64,000 nt of DNA, from assembly GCF_002234675.1 (NCBI RefSeq), contig NC_019866.2:434001-498000 (forward strand), read 5' to 3'. A program made the translations under genes and the position numbers. This document shows, one piece after another, positions 9,650 through 39,285 of the stretch. Under the pieces are notes generated by a model. The model was not told where the DNA came from, did no database searches, and was given only the letters and a program-made list of their open reading frames with translations. This DNA comes from Oryzias latipes. Lineage: Eukaryota > Chordata > Actinopteri > Beloniformes > Adrianichthyidae. Every line of letters begins with the position of its first letter. The first letter of the stretch is position 1.

Positions 9650-11612
9650 CCTTTAGGTCAGGGAACAAAGACCTGTACAGGACGGATCAGGAAGGCCAAG
9701 TTGGACTACAAGGGAAAAATAGAGGACCACCTCTCCAACAACAACCCTCTGCCGGTGTGGCAGGGACTACAACAGCTGACCAACGTCAGGGGACAGACCA
9801 GCACCGAGACACAGACCAGCGCTGCACTAGCGGAACAGCTGAGCGTGTTCTTCTCACGCTTCAAGACCACACCACTGCAGTCTGCAGTCCCATCACCTCA
9901 TCCTCACTCTGCCTCCAGCTCTGAACCCCTGACTGCGCAGACACAGGACGTGGCACGGATGTTCAGCAGGGTGAACCCCAGGAAAGCGGCTGGACCTGAT
10001 GGAGTAACTGGGAAGGTTCTGCGGGCTCTCCCACCAGCTCTCCCAGGTCTTCACAAAGATCTTTAACCTGTCTCTAGCTCAGGCTTCCATCCCTGCTTGC
10101 CTGAAGTCATCCATCATCATTCCAATACCCAAAACCTCATCCACAGTCTGCCTCACAGACTACCGTCCAGTTGCACTCACTCCTGTCATCACCAAGTGTC
10201 TGGAACGGCTGCTCCTGGGACACATCAAAGACTCCCTTCCTCCAACCTTCAACTCCCTCCAGTTCACTTACAAAGCAAACAGATCAACAGATGATGCCAT
10301 ATCCATCACCTCCACACTGCGCTGAGCCACCTGGAACACAGAGACGCCTACGCCAGGATGCTCTTTGTGGACTACAGCTCAGCCTTTAACACGATCATTC
10401 CTGACATTCTGGTCAGAAAACTGTCTGACCTAGGACTCCACCCACTCACCTGTACCTGGATCAAGGACTTCCTACAAACAGATCATAGACAGTCAAACTG
10501 GTCCCCACTTCTCCTCCACCCGGATACTGAGCACAGGCTCCCCACAGGGATGAGTGCTGAGTCCTCTGCTGTACACACTGTACACAGAGACCAGCCCACA
10601 GCAGCAACTCCATAGTGAAGTTTGCAGAGGACACTGCTGTGGGGGGGCTGATCTCTGGAGAGGACGAGACGGCCTACAGAGACAAAGTCCTGAAACTGTC
10701 CAGGTGGTGTCAGGCTAACAACCTCATCCTGAACACCACCAAGACCAAGGAGATCATCCTGGACTTCAGAAAGAACGGAGCAGATCCACCCCCACTCTAC
10801 ATCAACAGAAACTGTGTGGAGAGGGTCCACAGCTTCACCCTCCTGGGCACCACCATCTCGGCTGACCTCACATGGTCCATCAACACCATGGCTGTCATCA
10901 GGAAGCCCCAGCAGCGCCTGCACTTCCTGAGAAGACTCAGGAAGAACAATGTCAGCCAGGAGCTGCTGGTAACCTTCTACCGCTCAACCATCCTCAGCAT
11001 CCTGTCCTCCAGCAGCACAGTGTGGTTCTCCCACTGCACTGAAGCAGAACCGCAGAGCCTCCAGAGGATCATCGGCTGCCCCCTCCCCTCACTGAAGAAT
11101 ATCTACCAGACACGCTGCCTCAGCAGGGTGACCAGCATCATCACAGACTCCACCCATCCTGCTCTCCCTCTGTTTGATCTGCTGCCCTCTGGAAGGAGGT
11201 TCAGGTCCATCAGAACCAGGACAAACACACTAAGGAACAGCTTTTTTTCACAGGCAATCACCGTACGGAATAAACATACTTCCACCAACTACACCGTACT
11301 CTGACCTTTTACAAATGTGAAATTACTGACTACTACACGTGTGTGCAATAACTGACTTCTGTGCAACAACTTGTTCTCTGTGCAATAACACACAATATGC
11401 ATGTGCTGTGCTCATAGCAACACAACTCATTCCATTCTATTTTGTCTGTACATATTTAATATTTAAATGTTTCTGTACATATTGTACATTTTTGTTTAGA
11501 CATGTGAGTTACAGTATTTCCATGTTTTATTTTATTCTATTTTATTTTCTTCATCACTACAAGGCTGCTGCAATTTCATTGTATCACATGTACAATGACA
11601 ATAAGGGATTCT
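9650..11612 (+). mobile_element. LINE of the L2/Rex1 group, 5'-truncated and decayed
   Basis: Encodes the linker and reverse transcriptase of a non-LTR element in several broken frames. Recognisable parts are [20 protein letters not shown] (RT entry motif, about 9980), [15 protein letters not shown] (palm A, 10358), a thumb region with LHFLRRLRKNNVSQELL, and LFDLLPSGRRFRSIRTRTN. A 229-codon frame spans 10615-11304, but the sequence around the YADD-equivalent (FAEDTAVGGLI) is shifted relative to palm A. The 3' end is AT-rich and ends with the ACAATGACAATAAGGG tail typical of the group. The endonuclease domain is missing. It lies directly upstream of the l3mbtl2 promoter. Confidence 0.88.
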
Positions 11613-11639
11613 GATGGTGCACATCCACTTCCATCCACA

Positions 11640-11835
11640 GGGGGCGCTGACGGCTGCAAATCTTTGAGTTTCGCAAACGAGGAAGCTCCGACAACCAATC
11701 AGCGGGAACCGCGGGGTAAAGTGCGCCTGCGCACTGCGCCTCCTCTCGGTGTTGTTATGGGTTGCGGTTTTTGCCCGCGGACGGTGCTGCTTCACTGACA
11801 GCCCCCCCCTGTCCGCTCTCCCGGTGACCTGACTG
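11640..11835 (+). promoter_or_regulatory. l3mbtl2: CpG-rich promoter and 5' UTR of l3mbtl2
   Basis: GC- and CpG-rich sequence without a TATA box. It contains a CCAAT box in AACCAATCAGCGG (CCAAT 11695-11699), an E2F-like GCGGGAA (11702-11708) and a CTGCGCACTGCGCC stretch (11727-11740) resembling an NRF1 half-palindrome. The layout fits a housekeeping CpG-island promoter. The transcription start cannot be placed exactly. CpG richness extends through intron 1 to about 12120. Confidence 0.6.
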
Positions 11836-31509
<19,674 letters not shown>

Positions 31510-31679
31510 GACTTCCTGCATCCCCTCATCTTTTCTCGTGAGCGCTGTCTTGTTCACAAGTTTAGCTCCGCCCCTTCTCTCGATTTTCATCTGCTGAAAG
31601 CACAGAGACCGTGTTTGGTTTTTGGACACCAGCACGTGGATGTGGACCTCAGTTCTCCTCTGTCTCCTCTTGTGGACAG

Positions 31680-32336
31680 ATCTGGATCCCAGAGTAGAGC
31701 CTGGATCCACCAGGATTGACTGGATCCACGAGAAGAGTCTGGATCTCTGAGGAAAGTCTGGATCTCTGAGGAGAGTCTGGATCCACCAAGAGAGTCTGGA
31801 TCCACCAGGAGAGCCTGGATCCACCAGGAGAGTCTGGATCCACCAGGGGAGTCTGGATCCACAGGAGAGTCTGGATCCACCAAGAGAGTCTGGATCCCTG
31901 AGGAGAATCTGGATCCTGGAGGAGAGTTGGATCCACGAGAAGAGTCTGGATCCACCTGGAGAGTCCCGATCCACAAGAAGATTCTTGATCCACCAGGAGA
32001 GTCCGGATCCACAGAAGAGTCTGGATCCAACAGGAGAGTCTGGATCCCTGAGGAGAATCTGGATCTTAGAGGAGAGTCCGGATCCACAGGAGAGTCTGGA
32101 TTGCTGTGGAGAAATCTGGATCCTAGAGGAGAGTCTGGATCCACGAGAAGAGTCTGGATCCACCTGGAGAGTCCCGATCCACAAGAAGATTCTTGATCCA
32201 CCAGGAGAGTCCGGATCCACAGAAGAGTCCGGATCCACAGGAGAGTCTGGATTGCTGTGGAGAAATCTGGATCCTAGAGGAGAGTCTGGATCCACAGGAG
32301 AGTCTGGATCCAGTATGGGAGTCTGGATCCCTGAGG
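31680..32336. repeat. l3mbtl2: 19-bp minisatellite (CTGGATCCACCAGGAGAGT) in the l3mbtl2 3' UTR region
   Basis: Tandem 19-bp units rich in GGATCC with variants (CACGAGAAGAG, CCTGAGGAGAA, CACAGAAGAG). A block of about 240 bp with TGCTGTGGAGAAATCTGGAT and CACAAGAAGATTCTTGATCC recurs near 31955 and 32185. It begins about 170 bp after the l3mbtl2 stop and precedes the candidate polyadenylation signal at 32603, so it is probably transcribed in the 3' UTR. Confidence 0.93.
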
Positions 32337-32602
32337 TCTGAACAAATTAATCTGTTCTTCTGACAGCGTCCCGTTCAAAGAGGAACCTTCTTTCCTGGAC
32401 AGATGGAGGTTCCACTGATGCTGAAGCTGAGCTTCCATAACATGTTCTCCATGTTCTCTTCACTCATTCTCTTCATGTACTCCTGTTGTTCTCTTCGTTT
32501 TTTCCTTCTGCTGGGGTCAGACCATCAGCGACGTTCATGAACCCGTCTCCGTGGTAGTACAGATGTTCTGTACATTGTTCTAACATCTAAAGAGTTTTCC
32601 GC

Positions 32603-32608
32603 ATTAAA
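32603..32608 (+). terminator. l3mbtl2: Candidate polyadenylation signal for l3mbtl2 (ATTAAA)
   Basis: ATTAAA in GCATTAAAAGG, 1.1 kb after the stop codon, followed by T/G-rich sequence. A second ATTAAA occurs at 33132-33137. Neither is proven. Confidence 0.4.
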
Positions 32609-32700
32609 AGGTCTGAACTTCTCGTCTTTGGATCTTCGGTTCTGTGAGAATCTTTCTTCAATCTCTTTACTGCTTTTATGTGAAACTTCATGACTGTTTG

Positions 32701-33090
32701 ACGCCCCCCCCCCCCCTCTGAAGAACTGCTCAGAGCCGGTTTGAAACCAGCCTCAGTGATCTTGGATGGGGGGGTCAGGATCCGCTGTGGAGCTGGTCTG
32801 GATCTGGATCAGTGCCTGATGGGTTTTACTGATGCTCAGCTGATGTGGGTGGGGGGTCATATTCAGCTGATTGGGGTGGGGGATTATTCGGCTGATGGGG
32901 GGGGGGGGGGGGGGGGGGGGGGGTCAGATGTGGCAGCCATGAGTGGAAGGGGGCTCTGAGCTGTCAGCCTCCGTATCCTAAACTTCAGGATGTTGACCTG
33001 CCATACAGCTACCCCCCCTTCTCCTCCAGAAGAACCCCCAACTTTCTGAACTCCCCCCCCACCCCACCACCACCACCACCACCACCACCT
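32701..33090. repeat. Low-complexity G and C runs
   Basis: Includes a C run at about 32704-32716, a 27-nt G homopolymer at 32897-32923, and CCACCACCA repeats at 33064-33088. No gene-like ORF. This is the short gap between the convergent l3mbtl2 and nme genes. Confidence 0.85.
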
Positions 33091-33274
33091 CAACAGCTTT
33101 CCCTGCTGACCCCACCCATCCTGTAAAATCCATTAAAGAATGATGTCATGTGACCTGCAGGCTCCAAAGGCCAACCAATCAGGGGGAGCTGGTGTTCATG
33201 GAGGCGTGGCTTTAAGTCAGGAAGAAAAAGAGAAAGATTCTGATGGGAAAGAAGGAAACCGATGTTTTGAACAC

Positions 33275-33280
33275 TTTATT
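33275..33280 (-). terminator. nme2: Polyadenylation signal of the nme gene (AATAAA on - strand)
   Basis: TTTATT on + is AATAAA on -, 78 nt past the TAA stop at 33358-33360, a normal spacing for a short 3' UTR. Confidence 0.75.
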
Positions 33281-33357
33281 GATCAGTGTTTGCTCCGATT
33301 GATCGATGAAGAACAGGTGGGAGGGGCTCCAGCTGTCTCAGCTCCCTGATTGGCTCT

Positions 33358-34835
33358 TTACTCGTACAGGTAGGGCTGGAAGCAGGAGGTATAGTTGACA
33401 AACTCCTCAGGTTTGAACCACAGGCCAACCTCCTTCTTGGCGTTCTCCAGGGTGTCGCTGCCGTGGATGATGTTCCTGAGGGGGAAGGGGAGGAGTCAGC
33501 GATGGCGTGGAACCAGTAGCGCCATTTTGCATTTTCAGTCATTTTTTTTGACTGATGATTCAACAATTTCAAAGGTTTTTGAAATGAAACTTTACTATGA
33601 ATATTTACTTTGTAGAAACATTTGAACTTCCTCCTAAAATTTCTGATTGTTTGGAAAATAATTACGATGATTTTAGAAATGAAACTTTGGATTTATTTAC
33701 ATTTAGGTTTCTCATTGATGATCAAACTTATCGTCTCAGTAAATAAAGTTGCTTTTCAAAACTTTATTAATAGTAAATAATTAAAATAATAATTTTTTCC
33801 AGAAACCAATAAACGATTCAAAAATGAAAAATCTTTATTTATGCTCTACACGTAAAATCATTTTTCTGTAAACGTCTCAGTTTCAGGTCATGCTTCACTT
33901 GTTCTCGGCGGTTTCTAGTGATGTCATTGGTTTAGTGATGTCATTGGTTTAGTGATGTCATTGGTTTTGGTCCCAGGTTTTTAACCCCATGTAAGTTCTG
34001 GAGTCGTGGCTCTGGTGGAAAGGCGTCGGTTCCTCACCTGCCGATGTTGATGCACAGGTCGCCGCGGATGCTGCCGGGCTTGGAGTCGGCCGGGTTGGTC
34101 TCTCCCAGCATCATCCTGACCAGCTTCACGATGTTCTGACCCTCCCAAACCTGAAACAAACAGACCTCCGTCATGTCTGAAGAAGAACCAGGAAGCCGGT
34201 CGGAAAGCGGTCTTTCTGGACCACCAGTGATGTGCGTCTGCATGCAGGTCAGGAGGGACGTTCTGCACACTCTGCTTTGACTTTCAGGTTGAAACCTCCT
34301 GACTTGTGTCTTTGAGCATCAGAGCAGAGTCTGGAGAACCGCCTGTCCTCAGGATCTGACAGCTGCTCCTCTGAAAGGTTCGGCTTTTAAGCCAGGTTCA
34401 GTTTGAGGTGAGCATCGGATGCATCTGTCTCTGGCAGGACCTCGTGAGCAGTGCATTGTGGGAGTTACCATGGCAAAGACGGGTCCAGAGGACATGTATT
34501 TGCAGAGTCCGCCATAGAAGGGCATGTCCTTCAGGTCCAGGTAGTGCTGCTTCATGTGATCCTCAGAGGCCTGAGGGGAAGCAGACGAAGCCAAAAATCT
34601 GCAGCTTTCCCTCAGTTTGGATGGATTCACAGATCTACAGATGACTTTTCATTTTTATTTCAGTTTGGAGAATAAAAGAGAGAAAAATGATGCCACATGT
34701 CCCCTCCCCCCCGGTTACCTGCAGGAATTTAGCGGCGACCAGGTGGAAGCCTCTCTGCTCCAGACGCTTGATGATCTCGCCACACAGTCCTCTCTGGACG
34801 CCGTCGGGCTTCACAGCGATGAAGGTACGCTCCAT
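33358..34835 (-). CDS. nme2: Nucleoside diphosphate kinase, group I (NME1/NME2 type)
   Basis: Coding exons on the - strand: 34835-34719, 34570-34469, 34150-34038, 33475-33358. They total 450 nt, 149 residues plus TAA, against 152 in typical NME1/2. All junctions are GT-AG and in phase. The start ATG lies 2 nt inside exon 2 after TCTGCAG|AC. The protein opens with [16 protein letters not shown] (Lys9 of the KPDG P-loop equivalent). It contains [30 protein letters not shown] and NIIHGSD with the phospho-acceptor His115, and ends in YLYE. NDP kinases transfer the gamma-phosphate of ATP to NDPs through that histidine, as cytosolic hexamers. There is no transit peptide or hydrophobic N-terminus, which argues against NME3/NME4. 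Which fish nme2 paralogue this is cannot be decided. It is tail to tail with l3mbtl2. Confidence 0.93.
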
Positions 34836-35295
34836 GTCTGCAGAGGTCACAGGTTCAGATCCCGTCACGGCGTCTGCAGGTCTGAGCTGAAAACCCAAAT
34901 CCGGCCTGCAGAGGAACTCAGTACTGAAGCCGGATTTCAGGTCAGACCAGAGGCGTTTGATCCACCAGATTCAGCCCCCCCCCCAGCTGCTTTCAGATGT
35001 GAATCTGTGGACCTTTTACTTGTCAAGCTCTAAAAAGTCTTTTCAGTTCCTGTAAATGTTTCTAGTTTTATTTAGAAAACATTTGTTTATTTCCTGCTTC
35101 ATTTAGTTCTCCTCATTTGTGCAGAATGCAAAGGTTTTCAGATAAACAAACGTAGTTTCAGTTCTAACCTCCAGGCTGAGCTTCACCTCTGGACTCTCTA
35201 CATGCATCTCAGCTTTTACACTTTGAGTTTGTTGATTTGCTGGAAAGTTTTTCTCTGTTTATTTGTTTGGCGCTTCAGTTAAGAATGCAGGACAT

Positions 35296-35330
35296 TTTGC
35301 AGTAGGCGTGTCCCCCCCCCCCCCCCCCCC
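35296..35330. repeat. C homopolymer run
   Basis: About 18-20 consecutive C within 35296-35330, in nme intron 1. Confidence 0.8.
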
Positions 35331-35448
35331 GGCCTGTGAGAAAATGTGCTGGAACGGGCCTTCTGGTCCTGGTTTCTGCTCTTGGAACGAGTCCGGTTCA
35401 GACTCTAATCCAGTTCAGAAACCTGAATGTCCTCCATCCTTCCTGCTG

Positions 35449-35607
35449 CCATGCCATGCCATGCCATGCCATGCCATGCCATGCCATGCCATGGCATGGC
35501 ATGGCATGGCATGGCATGGCATGGCATGCCATGCCATGCCATGCCATGGCATGGCATGGCATGGCATGCCATGCCATGCCATGGCATGCCATGGCATGCC
35601 ATGCCTG
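35449..35607. repeat. nme2: Pentanucleotide satellite with alternating orientation (ATGCC / ATGGC)
   Basis: About 31 pentamers. Runs of ATGCC are followed by runs of ATGGC, then ATGCC, ATGGC and shorter alternations. ATGGC is the reverse complement of GCCAT, so each switch point is a palindrome centred on CCATGG or GCATGC, and the whole array can fold into hairpins. It lies in intron 1 of the nme gene. ORFs reading HAMPCHAMP or WHGMAWHGMA are artefacts. Confidence 0.95.
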
Positions 35608-36686
35608 GTATCTTCTCATCAGAAACTCGATCCACCCCCACCTCCCACCCCCAGCTGTCCAGCTCTGCTGCTAATTTTAGGCTGGAATCTGATGGCGTGG
35701 AGCGGCGGCAGCTGACCACAACAAACCAGACACCCCCAGTGTGAGCATGCAGGAGGTGTTGCCATGGCAACAAACCGGACATTGATGCCATTTTTTGGCA
35801 TCTAACAGACGAAGTAAATGGAACCATTTTCAGAACAGAAACATTAAAAATCAAAAGATCAAATGCTTTTTTCACAGAATAATATTTTTTTCTTCCTCCA
35901 ATGAGAACAAACCAGATTTGAGCCTAAAGGTTCTAAAGTTCTCTTTGCTTTAAGATATTTCATTTTCTGTCAAAAAGTTTTTTACTTAGAAGTTTGATTC
36001 TTTTTGAAATAGTTTACAACTGAAAAAATGACAATTGTTTAATTTATTTATATTTTCTTGTTTTACTTCCATTAATTCAAACCTTCTAAAACACACAAAG
36101 GACAAATAATGATTAATGATTCCTAAACCAAAATAACCTACATTAAAGTTCACCTTATTAATCAAACAAACCTGTTAATAAGCTGAAGAGAATTGGAATT
36201 TCTGAGAAATCCATTTTCTGAACTTTAATGTTCAGCAGCTGTAAGTAAATAAAATGAGATGTGAGGCGATGTTTTTCTGTTTTTGATCCACTTCCTGTGG
36301 AGTTCTGACAGATTCACCAAACCAAGACCTTCTCATCAGGAAGTAAAGAGACCCAAACAGGAAACATTCTGCTTCTGCGAAGCAGAACACAGTTCTGACA
36401 CTACCAGACGGACAGTCGGTGCGCAGGAACAACCGGAGATCGGGTGAGAAACGGGGGCAGCCCCAAACAACAGAACAGAAGCAATCCAGAACCCTGTTCC
36501 AGGACCTAGTCAGGCTCCCAGACAAAGTTCTGTTCAGGTTCTGATGCCAGAAACAGCAGTTGCAAGGACAAACACCTACAGCGCCCCCCCCCCACCCCAT
36601 ATGAGCAGGGTTCTGCTGCTGGGAGAAAGTCTGGATCTGCTTTCTGAACCAGCACGGGAGCGCACAGCACGGCGTCGGGTATCTAC

Positions 36687-36780
36687 CTTTGGCTTCGGGT
36701 CGGAGGAGAACTTGTGAAGAGGATTTTCCGGCGGGATGCGACACCGAGGCCCTAGAGTCGAAGGGGGGGTCTATTTAAAG
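36687..36780 (-). promoter_or_regulatory. nme2: Non-coding first exon and TATA-like promoter of the nme gene
   Basis: On the - strand TTTAAATAG (36780-36772) lies about 30 nt upstream of a GC-rich segment that ends at a donor AAAG|GTAGAT (exon end 36687). The segment has no ATG, so it would be a 5' UTR exon spliced to the acceptor at 34838, as in other NME1/2 genes. The start site is inferred, not seen. Confidence 0.45.
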
Positions 36781-38394
36781 GCTGGACCTCGGGGGGAGGG
36801 GATGTGAGCTCAGTTGAAGATGTAAATCTGTCCAAACATTTTCAAAGCTGCCCCCCCCCCCAATAGAAGATTATGTTACCCCCCCCCCCACACACACACA
36901 CACAGACACACACACAGACACACACACCTCAGAAAAAATGGTTGTTTCCAGTCAAACTCCAGAAGAAATCAAAGTATTTTTGGAGGGAATGCTTTCAAAG
37001 AGTGCTTTTAATTTGAAAATTGTTAGTGTTACTCTTGGACAGACATTTTCAAAATAGAGTTAAGATGATAGAAAACTTTGAGACAGCTGTGGACAGCAGA
37101 GGGCTGCTGGTGCGGTTCCCACCTTGCTTCAGATTTCCAGGTTTTCTTTTCTTTCTCTGGAGAACAAAAAACAAACGGATGGTTTTATTTTCAATGTTTG
37201 CATCAAAGTTTCCTGCAGGTTGGAGGAAAATCTGTTCTCCCTAAACCTTTTAAAGATCTGTTCCTCTGACCTGGTCTCTAATCTCTGATCTGATCTCTGA
37301 TCTGATTTGATCTCTGAAGCCTCGAGAATGTAGCAAACAAAAAATTGTAATTTTATGAACTTTGGGAAAATGTATGCAAAGGGGCGGGGTCGTGCTGCTG
37401 GCAGAGGGGCGGGTCTTCCTACCTGATCCTAAAAACACTGGAAAACATGAAAACCTACCTGTTCCCGCCCCCTTTTCTAACCAACATGCACCACTTCAGG
37501 ACAATGATGCTTTGAGTCCAACACACTGGATCAAAATAGACGTTAAAGGGATTCCTGTTTCGAGGCGGACCGATCCACAGATCTGTCAGGTCCAACAGAA
37601 CCGCAGCTCTGGACGCCATCGCTGCAGAAACATTTGCTGATGCTGCAGCGGGATCAACTTCGTTCTCCTGGACCAGCCGCCTGTCCCTGCAAGGTCACCA
37701 GGAGGGATGAACCGTGGGGGCGGGTCCCTCTGCCTCACCTGTTAAATATATAACAGACCAAAAGCAGCAGCCCCCACCTTCACCCTTCCCCCACATTTGA
37801 CCCTAAATATAAACCAGCTCCTTATCAGGGATGGAAACGGTGGGGCACAATCAGCTGATGTCCGTCCTCGGCCTGATCCTGTTTCGTCGGCGCTCGGCTG
37901 CCTGCTCCTCATTGTGTGTGAACCCCAGTGACCTCAGCTGTCACCAGCTGAGAGCATCTTTGAAGCTTCTGCTCAGGAACCAATGAAGGAGAAATGCTGG
38001 AATGGATCAGCGCCACGGAGAACCACAAAGGACTGAAATTCATCAACCTCTGCAGAAGACTCAGCTGAGTTCCTCAGGTCCTGATGCACAGTGGAGGTCA
38101 AAGACCTGTTCCCGCCCATGTCTGTCATCCCCTGCAGGAAGTCGTCTCTGCTGCTGAACATCACGGTCACTTGAGGAGGATGAAAATACATTTTTCTTCA
38201 GTAGCTCCAGACATGAAGAACAAACATGGCCGACACAGTTCCCCTAATGTTGCAAAAAACTCACCATCTGACCTCACAGATCTTCATCATCCGCTACTCT
38301 TTTGTTCTTAAGTGGTTTTTATTTTTCACTTCATTATTTGTCATTTTAGGTTTTTGTTTTAGTGGTTTGGCTTCTTTTTAGCTGATGTAGCATT
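36781..38394. other. Intergenic sequence upstream of nme, no gene found
   Basis: Contains a (CA)n stretch at about 36888-36925 and otherwise unique-looking AT/GC-mixed sequence. ORFs are short and without family resemblance. Nothing else is recognised. Confidence 0.5.
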
Positions 38395-39285
38395 TAGCAC
38401 ATCATGTTTAGCATCGCTTTTAACACCGTGTTAAGCATTGCATTTAGCATCGCTTTTAACATAATGTTTAGCATCGGTTTTAGCATGGCGTATAGCATTG
38501 TGTTTAGCATCATGTTTAGCATCGCTTTTAGCATGATGTGTAGCATCGTGTTTGTTTTTGCTTTAGCATCATGTTTAGCATCGCTTTTAACATAATGTTT
38601 AGCATCGGTTTTAGCATGGCGTATAGCATTGTGTTTAGCATCATGTTTAGCATCGCTTTTAGCATGATGTGTAGCATCGTGTTTGTTTTTGCTTTAGCAT
38701 GATGTTTAGCATGGCGTATAACATTGTGTTTAGCATCGCGTCTAGCATGTTTAGCATTGCTTTTAGCATGATGTTTAGGATTGGGTTTAGCATAATTTTT
38801 AGCATTGTGTTTAGCATCGCTTTTAGCATGTTTTGCATCACTTTTAGCATGATGTTTAGCATCGGTTTTAGCGTGGCGTATAGCATTGTGTTTAGCATCA
38901 TGTTTAGCATCGCTTTTAGCATGATGTGTAGCATCGTGTTTGTTTTTGCTTTAGCATCATGTTTAGCATCGCTTTTAGCATGATGTGTAGCATCGTGTTT
39001 GTTTTTGCTTTAGCATGATGTTTAGCATGGCGTATAACATTGTGTTTAGCATCGCGTCTTGCATGTTTAGCATTGCTTTTAGCATGATGTTTAGGATCGG
39101 GTTTAGCATCATTTTTAGCATCGTGTTTAGCATCGCTTTTAGCATGTTTTGCATCACTTTTAGCATGATGTTTAGCATCGGTTTTAGCGTGGCGTATAGC
39201 ATTGTGTTTTGCATCGCTTTAGCATGATGTTTAGCATCATGTTTAGCATGATGTTTAGCATCCTGTTTAGCATGACGCGTTTAGC
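38395..39285. repeat. 12-bp minisatellite (TTTAGCATCGCT type) with ~316-bp higher-order repeat
   Basis: Units AGCATCATGTTT, AGCATCGCTTTT, AGCATGATGTTT and AGCATGGCGTAT repeat every 12 bp. A longer block beginning TTGCTTTAGCATGATGTTTA near 38690 is repeated near 39006 (316 bp apart), and a shorter block with GTGTTTGTTTTTGC occurs four times. The 12-bp period keeps frames open on both strands (FSIAFSMM and MLNIMLKA artefacts). Confidence 0.95.

Noticed and set aside
35263-35875. His/Met/Pro-rich ORFs around 35450-35600
   Set aside because: They are translations of the ATGCC/ATGGC pentanucleotide array in intron 1 of the nme gene.
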